A program made the translations under genes and the position numbers. Source: Elysia marginata (Eukaryota > Mollusca > Gastropoda > Plakobranchidae). From it: a stretch of 50,912 bases of DNA. The DNA lies in NCBI GenBank assembly GCA_019649035.1, contig BMAT01012454.1:32009-82920 (forward strand), given 5' to 3'. Shown here piece after piece: positions 1 through 11,300 of this stretch. The stretch's first letter is position 1; every line of letters begins with the position of its first letter. The notes beneath the pieces are model-generated. The model ran no database searches. It was not told where the DNA came from and saw only the letters and a program-made list of their open reading frames with translations.

Positions 1-1530
1 TTCCTGGCCACCACACTGTTTGTTTAGCACGTTCTCTGGACTTTGTGATTCCTGGATGTCCATCATGAATCCGATCTAGGATCTCTTTCCTCATTTTGTA
101 AGGAATGATGACACAATCACCTCTTAGCAATATTCCATCAACCACACTCGGCTAATTTCTAACTCCACACAGCTCTCTGGCTGCTAACTTCACGTCTTCT
201 TTGTATGCGGGCCAGCCTACCATGGTGTAGTCAAATGCTGCTTTCAGGATCACATCTTCTTGAGTTTTCTTTCTGATTTCAGTCAGTTTTCCAGCAGACA
301 CTGGGCATGATGATGTTATGACGTCAACATGAAACTGTACGTCACCCTGAAGTTTTTGTTCACTTTCATCTGTTGTTGAAGAACAATGAAACAAGGCATC
401 TGATGTAACCATAGTTGGTCCAGGACAATATCTTGCAATAGGCTTGTATCTCATCAGTCGAATGAGCATTCGCTGGCATCTTATTGGAGTTTCTGAAAGA
501 TCATTTGAGTTGATAAGCGGCACTAAGGACTTATGATCTGTGAGTAAGGTGAAACTATCTAGTCCCATCAGATATCTGTCAAAACGCTCACATGCCCACA
601 CGGACACTAAACACTCCTTTTCAATCTGTGCATCTGCTCAGCACTTGAAAGTGTTCTTGAACAACAGCCACTGATTTCAGGCCATCCTCAAATTCTTGTA
701 GTAAGCAGCCTCCTACTCCATATGACAAACTGTCTGCTTCTACAACTGTTTGTTTTGTAGGATCAAAGTATGCAAGCAAAGGTGCTGTCGTTAGCATCTC
801 CCTTATCTGGCCAAATGCTGCTGACTGCAGGTCCCCAGGTCCAAGCTGACTCTTTCATAAAAAGTTGATTTAGTGGTTTAGATACTGTTGACAAGTGGGG
901 TAAGTATCTGCAAAGGTAGTTTACCATTCCTAGGTATCTTCTTAACTCAGCTGTGTCTTTTGGTTCTGACATCTCTTTGATTGCTTCAACCTTTCCTTGA
1001 TCTGGGCGCCATCCCTCTGAATCTATAAAATGCCCAAGGAATGTAATCTCTGACTTTCTATGCACACATTTCTCCTTGTTCAGCTGTAGTCCTGCTTCTT
1101 CCAGTCTCCTGTGTACTAGTGTGAGGAGTTTTTCATGGTCTTCCTTTGTCTTTGAGTGACACAAGATGTCATCAAAATAACATATGAATTATGATGCCAT
1201 TGATTCCCTCAAGAATTTCTGATACTACTCTCATCAAGATTTCTGGAGCTGAACTAATCCCAATTGGTAGTTTTTTCATGAAGAAGCGACCATAGGGAGT
1301 AATGAATGTGGTTAGTTAGGCTGTTTCTGGGTCTAGGGGTATCTGCCAAAATCCGGACTGAGCGTCTAGTTTACTGAATACTGTTGATCCTCTCAGTTCA
1401 TGAATAATGTTATCAAAAGTAGGTATCATGTAGTTTTCTCTTTGAATAGCTTGATTTAGCTTTCTTAAGTCCATACAAATGCGAACTTCTCCATTTGCTT
1501 TTGTTTTCTTTCTTGGAATTTTTATCTTTC
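1..1530 (-). mobile_element. Ty3/gypsy-type retrotransposon pol fragment, broken and truncated
   Basis: Read on the - strand, the order is reverse transcriptase (about 1500-850), RNase H (about 840-390) and the start of integrase (about 140 to the window edge). The RT fingers motif (GEVRICMDLRKLNQ) and an active-site box with FDD (CYFDDILCHS, about 1150-1180) are visible, followed by the LGH and LRRYLGMVNYL motifs typical of Ty3/gypsy. RNase H shows TDHKSLVPL. The integrase zinc-binding start shows [14 protein letters not shown]. The reading frame is broken several times: one stop lies in the RT palm (about 1318), and the frame changes between 1160 and 1200 and between 610 and 760. No gag, protease or LTR is seen before 1530, where recognisable homology ends, so this copy is truncated on that side and continues past the left edge. 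It is an inactive genomic relic. Confidence in the family is high; the exact boundary is uncertain. Confidence 0.9.
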
Positions 1531-1737
1531 GTACGTGAAGGTTTATGCACTATAAAGTACATACATTTGACAGAATAAATTGAGTTGCATAACTTTGACC
1601 ACAAGTATACTAATTATACTACAGCCCATTCTCTTGACAATTGAGATAAGAGGTTAGCACTGTGGTTTACTAAGCAAAATTTTTTTATATCTTATAGCAA
1701 TGAATAAAACTGTTAAGAACTTTACTTTTGTCCACAG

Positions 1738-1790
1738 GGTTCAAGCCTTTATTGGTCGTACATTTTATAGATATCATTCATATTTAAAAA
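1738..1790 (+). other. ANKRD54: Probable 5' UTR exon segment of ANKRD54
   Basis: A good 3' splice site (pyrimidine-rich, ending TTGTCCACAG at 1737) precedes 53 bases that run into the ATG at 1791. An in-frame TAA at 1785-1787 closes the frame just before that ATG, so coding cannot begin upstream within this exon. This suggests an unseen non-coding first exon further left. If so, the promoter lies within or beyond the gypsy fragment. Alternatively transcription starts here and the AG is coincidental. Confidence 0.4.
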
Positions 1791-4700
1791 ATGGAAGCGG
1801 ATCTCATTGACAGCTCTGATTCAGATGAAGAAGGGAATTCAACTCCATCTACAACAGCCCCCACCATAACAACAGTCACCTCTTTCAGACCCTATGCTCC
1901 AAATGACAGTCTTTATGTCCAAGGAAGATCGGTAACCCTCCATTCATCTTGGGCTCCTAGACAGGCTGAGCCACCACAACAGGAGAAAATTGAATTTCAC
2001 ACTCCACGATTTGATGCAATCAACGTATGTTGTGTTAAAGAATAGGATTACGTAACTTTAGATAAAGAAGCATGGTCTTTCTTAAATTACCTTTTGGAAA
2101 GTGGCTCAACACAAGTGTAGAGGACATTATTAAATCCTATATGAAGGACAATGTGTTCCTTCTTTTTTACTCTAAAACAGTGAAAGCTTGCAGTATTTGC
2201 ATCTCTTACTAACTTTGAATTTTACGCCACAACTTTATACAGTTGGTAATAAGAAAGTGGTTAGTTTGCATCAAGACATGATAAAGTACTATGGAAAAAT
2301 ATCACATAGTGTACACAGAAAGACACTAGTAGTTCTTTAAGAAAGTATTTCATATGATTGTGCTTTTTTTTTTTTTACAAAAATCAATTTACATCTGTCT
2401 GTTTTTTATTAGAACTTCTTTTGTAATTAAAATGATGAAAGTTTTAGACAAATAGAACTTATATTTAAGGTGATGTTAAATTGGTCAGATTTTGAGACAA
2501 AATAATGCTGGTAGTGAACTCTAAGCTGTAAATGTTTGACTAAAAAGATCTGTTTTTATTTTTAAAGATCTATCTTTTTGTACAATTATGTACGTAATAA
2601 AATGTGTTCAACTTCACCGTTCATATGACAGTTTGTTTAGTTTTATGCTTGCTTCTTATAGGCTCAATGTTTTTTTTTGTATTTCTGCAGTTACAGCCAC
2701 TGAAAATCAGCATGACTTTCCCTGTCACACTTTTGTCTTCAACACCTTATGAAACTTCAACCTCAAACCATGTGAAAATAGCCATCAAAAGACCACCCCA
2801 TGCCTTAGTCCATAGCTCTGTTTGCAGTGGCAATCTCAGAGCAGCGCGGAGACAGTCATTGAGCAGAATTGGAATGCCAAGCTGGTCTGGTAAGTTTTAC
2901 AGTGTGGCCGGGGCTCTAACAACATATGTGAGGCAACCAGGGTGAATCCTGAGGCTCAAGCGGCTTACACTAATTCTGAGTTGGAGCCATTCAAATATAA
3001 TAAGTTGCTGAATACTTGTAAACCATTTTTATTGTCTTCAAAATGGAATAACTCAAGACATAGATAAGCTAGAGTTCAAATTTTTGCAGCCTCTTCAAGG
3101 ACCTAGAACACAGTTGTAGTAAATGTGAATAACTCAATATTTGAAATTTCTTACTTGTGCATGATTTACTTAATTCGCCTTATAAAATTATATGTACCTT
3201 AGACAGCCCGTTAATAAGGATTGCTGGCAACTGCAGTAAAGCTAAGCAATAACTGGAACATCTTATTTTTAAAGAATTCATATTTTAGTAGGCTTCGTAG
3301 TTGTTCCGAACTAAAGTCCTAAGATTATTTTACCAAAAGTTGACTAAATATCACCAAATTATTTTTTACTGAGTTGCACCGCTGATTACAATACCTGTCC
3401 TTAAGGTTCTCTAGATATTTTTTTTATGATTACCTGCATATAAATGATATGGAGTGGACATGCAAGAAAAAGGTGTTTGTAAACATTTATATGTCTGTGC
3501 AGTGATGAGATGTTGGAATGAAAAGTTATTCATGGCACTTTCTCAGCTTTTTCATGGTGGGTACAAGATTGCTCTGCTCTCATATTTTTCAAAATGAGTT
3601 ATGGTGCTCAAATAAAGAGAAGAATATTTTGGAGTTACCCTTTTTACCTATATTCTTGTTCCTTCTGTTGTCCTTAAATGTGGGTTTATTTATAAATTGT
3701 CTTAACCCTACATTATTAGTAGGGATGTTGGAAATGTTAATTTAACAAAGGAACACATATTCTTTTATAGGTGTAAATTTTTATCCCATTAATGATTTTT
3801 ATCAAACTTTTTAGATTTTTATAATATTAAATTGAATTTATTGTGTAATGTACTGTATGAATAAACTAATTGTGTGAATGTAAAGCACATAATAATATGG
3901 TGGTTTTGCGCTATATAAAGTTTATATTTTATTATTATTATTACCTGTTTTATTATTATATTAATGGCATCTGAAAAACTATAATCAATTTTTAAAGCAA
4001 TTCAACCTCTCTGAAATTCTTGTCTTTGAATGTGGCTAATTAAACTTTAAAAAAAAAAATGAACATCCACAGATGACAAGAAATTACTACAAGCTACAAG
4101 GAGTAATGATTTAGCTGAAGGTAAGACTTTAATTGTCAGCGCTTATTAAATCGTAAGATCACTTAAATTTAGTTAGTTGTCATGTGTTAGTATGCCTGGG
4201 TGTTCTATATTTGTTTATGACATTTCAATTCTTCAACTCAATGAAAAGCTACTGTAGGCCAGTCTAGGTTTTTACACAGCTGCCAACCAGTATTTTACTT
4301 TTAGCTGCCAACCAGTATTTTACTTTTAGCTGCCAACCAGTATTTTACTTTTAGCTGCCAACCAGTATTTTACTTTTAGCTGCCATTTCAGTGTACTATA
4401 ATGGCTGCAAATGTACCATTGTACTTATAAATGTCAAATTTAAAGTATTGATTTATGCTGTTACTGGGCAACTTTTCTGAGCTCGGTAAAGCAGGAGGAT
4501 GAGTTTAAAGTCAAGGCCTATAATGCAAGGAAGTTGAAAGGAATATATAATTTGTTATCTTCTCTTAACAATGACACAAAGGAAGATAAATTTAAATGTT
4601 TCTAAAAACATAAAATTGAGACATTTCAAATGTTAAAGGCCAAGCACCTTCTGCAAGTAAACTCCTCATGGATGGTAGAATCATGTTCTTTGTGAGAAAT

Positions 4701-5363
4701 GATAAAAAAAAAAAACTTTGAAAAATACTGAACTGGGAGTTTCAAGGTAGGGAAGTTTAAAGTAAAAGATCACGGCCTGGCAGCTCAAGAGCAAACATAT
4801 AAATACAGAGATGATAATCATAAAGAGTTTTAGGAACATCTTTGCTCAAGATGAATAATGTTCTCAGCAATTCGTAAAAAAAAATTTATGGCAATATAAA
4901 CCAATGTCTTGTATGCCTTCTGAATGGATGATGTTCCTAAAAACATTTGGCTAAAGTTATGCATCTTGTTACTGCCAAAATAAAGTAATATAGACAGGAT
5001 TGAGGGTTTCTCTTGTACAAAACTTTCCTATTGTTATTTTCTGATGATGATGTTGTTAAAAGTAAGTAAAAGCAGCCGCCCCTAGAAAATTAAAAGAAAG
5101 ACCCATGCAAAGTGCCTAATTTATAGCATAGGTTGTTTCTGCTTTAGAGTAATACAGTTACATGGGCTTTTAAAAACAGGATTAGAATGTAAAAATTGCA
5201 ACATGAAATATGTTTATTACTGATCACAGGACAGTGATATGTTTGCCATACTTACTGTAAATATAAATATCACAGCATAGGGCTAAAACTCTGTGGTGTT
5301 ACACTTTTAATATATTGTCAGAAGAAAATACTTTATGTTTTAGAGGATAACTGAGAAGAAGTG

Positions 5364-5398
<35 letters not shown>

Positions 5399-8300
5399 TC
5401 TGGATTTGAGGAAGTGTTTTTGCTATCTATTACTCTTCCATTTTGCAAATTTAAAGTCAATTTTTTAATTTAAAGTATATTTGATTGTTTAAGGCTAATC
5501 TAGCTTACAAACCAGTGTTGAAGGATATTTTCTTGTGGAAGATATAACTTGATTGTATGTATGTATCTGTTTTTTTTTTCATCTCTACATTTTTGAAAGC
5601 TATTTGTTTATTTGTCTGACTTTCAGTCTCTCAGTTTCTGTCTCATTGTCTCTCTTTCCCACCCCCACCCCTCCCCCCTATCTTTTTTTTCTCGTATAGT
5701 TTCCTATAAAGTGTACATGATTTTAAGGTCATATTACTTTTAACATGTCTTTTACAACATTCCAATTTTTTTTCCATCAGTTGCTAGTCTTCTGGATAAG
5801 GGTGTCAGCCCCAATGCATCAGACTCAAAGAAACGAACAGCCCTTCATATTGCTGCTTCACAGGGATTAGACCAAATAGGTAAATCTAAAGTTCCATCTA
5901 TTTTCTAAAGCTACCCACAAATATTAACCATCATGTACATAAATGGTGAAAAGTATCGCATAAAAAAAAAAGATTTGAAAAGTACAAAAAAGTTAAACAG
6001 AGCAAATTTGTAAGATTTAGCCATAAGTTGGCTTAAGTTAAACTTTTCACTGATGACAAATTTCCGGAAAAAAGAATGAAAGTACAGTAAACAGTTTCCT
6101 AAAAAATTAAAAGAACCTACAGACACCCATAATTTGAAAGAAAATAAACCAGATTTGTAATCATAGCCCAAAAGAAAAGATAAAGAAAGGGAATATTACC
6201 AGTCTGGTGTTTATATTGATCTTTAAAACAACTATATATCTTATGTATGAGAATATAAAAATAATGAGAAAATAATCAGCAATCCATATTTTAGCTCTAT
6301 TTTCTCTAGTTGCCCTATGTAATGTTTTCAAGTTTAGTTTCTCTTTGAATCAATGCAAGTTAAATTGAAGACTGCAGCATCTTCTGTCCTAATAAGATAA
6401 TAATGAACAGCAATCTAGTAGTATTAGAGATATGTAAGCCTATGTAGATAAAGACTAGGTTAAATTTCATAGAATTCTAACAAGAGAGGTTATTTTTTCC
6501 TAGATTTCTATCAAAGAGGTGTCCTTATGGCTAAGGTTTTAGGCTATGTCTCTAGTAAGGGTATCACAATTGGAGACGAACTTCAAACTTTGCAATTCAG
6601 TTCTTGAATGCAGATGCCTAATCTCTAAACCTTGATTCTAGATAGGCCCTAATTCTCAAAAGGCCAACCGTTTTTTTTTTATTCATTTTGCATAATAATG
6701 AGCATTTTGTTTTTTATTATTCCTGATAAGGTTTAATCATTTTTTTGCAGTAGCTAACCTAACTTTTTAATAAAAATGTAAAACTTTTACAAAGAAAACA
6801 GCTACTAAAGAAATGTATTGTTATCAGAAAACTATTTTGATTTTCCCTGTGTTGGCCTTCAGAGGGTTAATCTTCTTTGTCAACTAGCTCACCAGAGGAA
6901 AAAAGCTCATTAAATTAAACACTAAAATAATTTGAAATAGATCTAGATCTAGATCTTTGCTAGCACTCTTAACCATAGACAAGTTTAATCTATACCTTAT
7001 GGGCCCTACACTCTTGTTGATCTACATGTTAATCAAGAATTTTAGGGTTACTTATTATTTCTGAGTTTTAATGTTTCTGAATTGAACAGTGGCAACGTTA
7101 CTCAATCATATTTCTTCTTTCAAAATTAAGGTTCAAGCTTTCCTCAACATATAGGCCAATTTCCTGCCAATATATCTACAAGCTTACAGGTTTTCTCTTA
7201 CAATTTTGGGACCTCAATCAGCTTTTTTTCTTAACATTCTTTTATTTAGAGTGAGTCTGCTCTAGGAGGTTACAAGATTTTCAATCTTGAACTGTTACTT
7301 TTATGATGTAAATGGTTTAATGTGCACCTATCCTTAAGCTCAAGTCAAAGTTAGCTCAGATGTGCGAATGGTTGGGCAAAACAGGGGTGAACATTCTAGG
7401 GATCTGCTTGTCAGAGCCCGCTGGCATCTCTGAGCTTTTGTCGTATCAAGTTATATTTTGCACCTGTTATAGTTATACTTTATCTTCATGATGGTTAGTT
7501 CATGCGCTTGATATTTAATTTAAAGGTGAATAATTTGCACGTATATGATATGTGGGCTTGATTTTAGAGGCAAGATTTTCAAATTCAAAAGTTACAACAT
7601 TTTGAGGATGTAACAGTTTATGTTATTACAAAGTAACACTTGTTCATGTAGATTGTTTTTTTTATTTTCAGTCAGTTGTCTAACAGCAAGAAGAGCGGAC
7701 CCAAATAGAATTGATATTCTGGGCAACTCACCCCTACACCTAGGTCAGTTGGCAGATTGCATTCTTGTGCTTGTTATGTCTTTTAAGGAAGTTATAGATA
7801 AGGAAAACCATAGATGTTTTGAGAATTGGAAATGATTAAATTCTATCACATGAAAAACTATCAAAGCAGCCTTCTGTTAAATAAGCAACAGATCAGAAAG
7901 TATGTGAAACCATACAGAGTTTAGTCATGAGTAATTGATACAGATACATTTCAGTTTTCGTTGGATACATTTGCATAGAACTTTCATAAATGAATTAATT
8001 TCTTTGAATAAGTTTCAAAGTAAGCCTTGTCAATTTATTATTGCCTTTCTTTATAATTTCTATTCTCTATTAGGATACAAAAATTTCTATGTTTTGTTGT
8101 GTAAGTTGTACTGATCTTGAGACCTATTAATGTAACATAATGTTGTATTTTGTTGTTTTTTGTTTTAGCCGCCTGCAGGGGAGATACTCGTGTTGTGCGA
8201 ATACTTATTGGCTCAGGTAATACCTTTTTTCCTCACAAATTTTCTTCAGAGGCACATCATCAATTGGCTTACCATATGGTTAATTTCAGACTAAGGCCAA

Positions 8301-11300
8301 ATGTGGACTATGCAATCCACTGATTCTGTTAACACTTCCTAGTCCTCTAACATTAAAAATATAATATTAATATACAATTTGGGTCTTTTTTGGGTCAAGA
8401 CAAAACACTGTAATAACCAGAGGTACCACTTTTCTAACAATTGTTGGAATTCCGGCTATGGGCTCCGTCAAATTTCTGCCAAGGTTCAGGTAAACGTCGG
8501 TGAACAGCCAGAAATTAGCAAAAATAATATTGCTGGGAGAGAAAAATTGAAAGAAAAAATGGACAATGTGTTCCTCTGTATTTTGCAGTGGGAGTTAAGT
8601 CCCCTCTGTAACTGACAGAAATGAGCCACTTTATTATCTAGGTCTACCAATAGGGGAACAGTTTGCGAACTTATACTTTATCAACCTTAAACAGCACTAG
8701 CGCATAGCACAGCATAGTCAGAAAAAGGTTTTACAGCAAGGTTATACTAGCCAAGCAAGACATATGAACTAGATGAAGATTAGCTACTGAATACCACTAT
8801 CGTAGGTACTATCATGAAAATTTCACAGGACCGCAAACAGTAGGCCTACTGTAGATCTATAGATCTTTTATAGGTCAAACGTATAAATTTTTACGAGTAA
8901 GATCTAACATTATCTGATTTAGTCTTAGATTTGTATTTTTCAGAAGGATGCAAATTTATTTGAGGCAGGAATGCAGATGGAGACTATGGGTGTGAACTGA
9001 AAGCCATAACATCTAGAAATCTTTATCTGACAAGGACAATGGAAATAGCAAAAGAGATCTAAACAAATCGGCAATGTGGATTTTTAGTCTTTTACACCTA
9101 GCCCCGTAGTCACAACACCGTAGTAAATTTAGAGGCCCGTCGAAATCATTTTAGTCAGGATGTACCACTGCTTCTGTACGCACAAGGAGCTACTAGCGCT
9201 AAGCATGGCGTAAAGTGCCGTCTTACTTGCACGGCCTCAAAGGGTCGTGTAACTCGCAACTAAGCTAAGTAAACAAGCAAGGGCAACTAATGCAGCTCGA
9301 TCATTGAAGTCAATGGGCTCGATCACAAGCGGTGGGCTGAGCGGTTGGCTGTTAGTTAAGTTACCTCAACCATTTTGACAGCCTTAATTATAACAATCTT
9401 GAGGGAAAACAGTTGATATATAAACAACAACAGTCAGATTAATCAGCGATGTCCTGAATAGACTAGTTAAAGCAACAACCAACAACAGCTACAATAAAAC
9501 TGTAGGCAAAGTTGATGGGCTCTGAAGATAGCCTTTTAGTTCAATTTTCCCATTTCTCTTGGCATTTAAGTCAAAAAGAAAATAAATCACAGGTTTGCTG
9601 CCCAGCGAAATAAGAAGGCTCTTTCTCATGTCCATGTTAAGTTGGGTTCTTTCTAGCCAGGGATGTAAATTTCACGTGCCAACATGAGGCTGGGAGTCAG
9701 GCGTCAAGGTCTACCGCAAACGCACCAAGCCGATGAACCATGGAAGTGAAAGGGAAAAGTAACAGGAACTGATTTTGCGTATGTGCAATGGCTCTTGCTC
9801 CCGTTAACGAGAATAAAACAAACTAAAAGTCTGAAGTAGCTAGAAGGGGGTCTGCGTGACTGTTGTGCATGCGACGTAAAGTCTGACTTTAAACTTTGTC
9901 TAGCTACGTTGCAACTAAGCTAACGTCAGACGTATGCTACTACAGTGTTGTGACTTTGGGCCCTAGTCTACAGCAAATACCATTGTTGGTACATGTACTT
10001 AGCTTTCTGTTTTAACCTCTATCATTTAGTCTAGAATCAATTTGTCTAACAATGAGAAGTTTCAAAGGAAGGTTACAAGGTGCACTGAACGCCACTTCCT
10101 GAATTTAGATCTCAGCTCAGATTTTTTTTTAAAACATAAAAATAATATGATTATAAAAAATGGCTTGAGATACTTCTTTGATAAAAGGAATCAAGTTTTG
10201 GTGAATGCCTAAATATTGAAATATTTTAGGGCTGCAAGTGTTATAAGCACCAGGGCCTTTTATTTCTATGGAAAACACATGTAGGCCTAATGTATTCCAA
10301 TCAAATAAACATATTAGTGCTAGCAATGTGTCTAAAGAGACTAATTTTCTGTGATGATGCTTTATAAATTATATTAAAAAATGAAGTAAGTTGCTGTCCA
10401 AATTCTCTAAAATGGCTTCTTTGGCGGGGTAATTTTCAAAAAATTTCCAGGGGAGCAGGCCCCCGCACCCCCCTAGAAAAGCTCCCGCCTTCAGCTGTTG
10501 CATCATCTGTTACTTAAGGCCAGTAAAGTTCCTCCTTTTTTGAAAATTCTAAAGTGGCATTTATGATTACTGGAAAGGGAAGGGTTTCCACACAGGGGTG
10601 CCAACCAAGGTAAGCCTTTACTTCATGGTAATCAATTCTATCTGGTTTACAGAGATAAAATGTCCTATGCAGTGAGATGCATTATTTTTAATCATAACAT
10701 TAACAAACAACACCGATGAAATGAAGGGTAATGAGCTTCCTAGGAGTAGACCTGAATTCTAACTCAAATAATATTGACACCCCAGTGCGGAAATCCAGGC
10801 TTAGAAGACACATGTTCCATGTTTATGCAGAGAACTCAATGAATGCAAAGCTTGATGGGCTGCCAAATGCTATCAGTCACTCCAAGCTGTCTTTGTTGTC
10901 ACCAAAATAATGTAAAACTGCACAACAGATGAAGCTTTTCAAAATTGCTATAAGATAAAGAGTTCTTGTACTTGATCTGACAGCCCCTTGACAGGTTAGT
11001 TATCAAACTTTCGAAAGACCAAAAGATAAACTTAAAAATGTGAGAGGCGTGTAACGGTGGATGGTGTGAAAAAAAAAGTTCAGGCAGTTTTGTCATGCAA
11101 AGGTGGCATCTCTGAAAAAAAAAAGCTTTTTTTTTTCAAAATATCTCAAGACACAAATGTGTCTCAGGCCAAATGACTAATAAAAATGATATATTGAATT
11201 TCTATACCCCATATTCATAACTCTTTAGTTTGCTCTATGCTGTCTACAGATGCGATTACATGTAGGCCTGTACACTACAAAAACACTAACGTTAAAATTT

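Noticed and set aside
1413-1604. 63-codon - strand frame as an independent small protein
   Set aside because: It partly overlaps the RT region of the gypsy fragment in a wrong frame.
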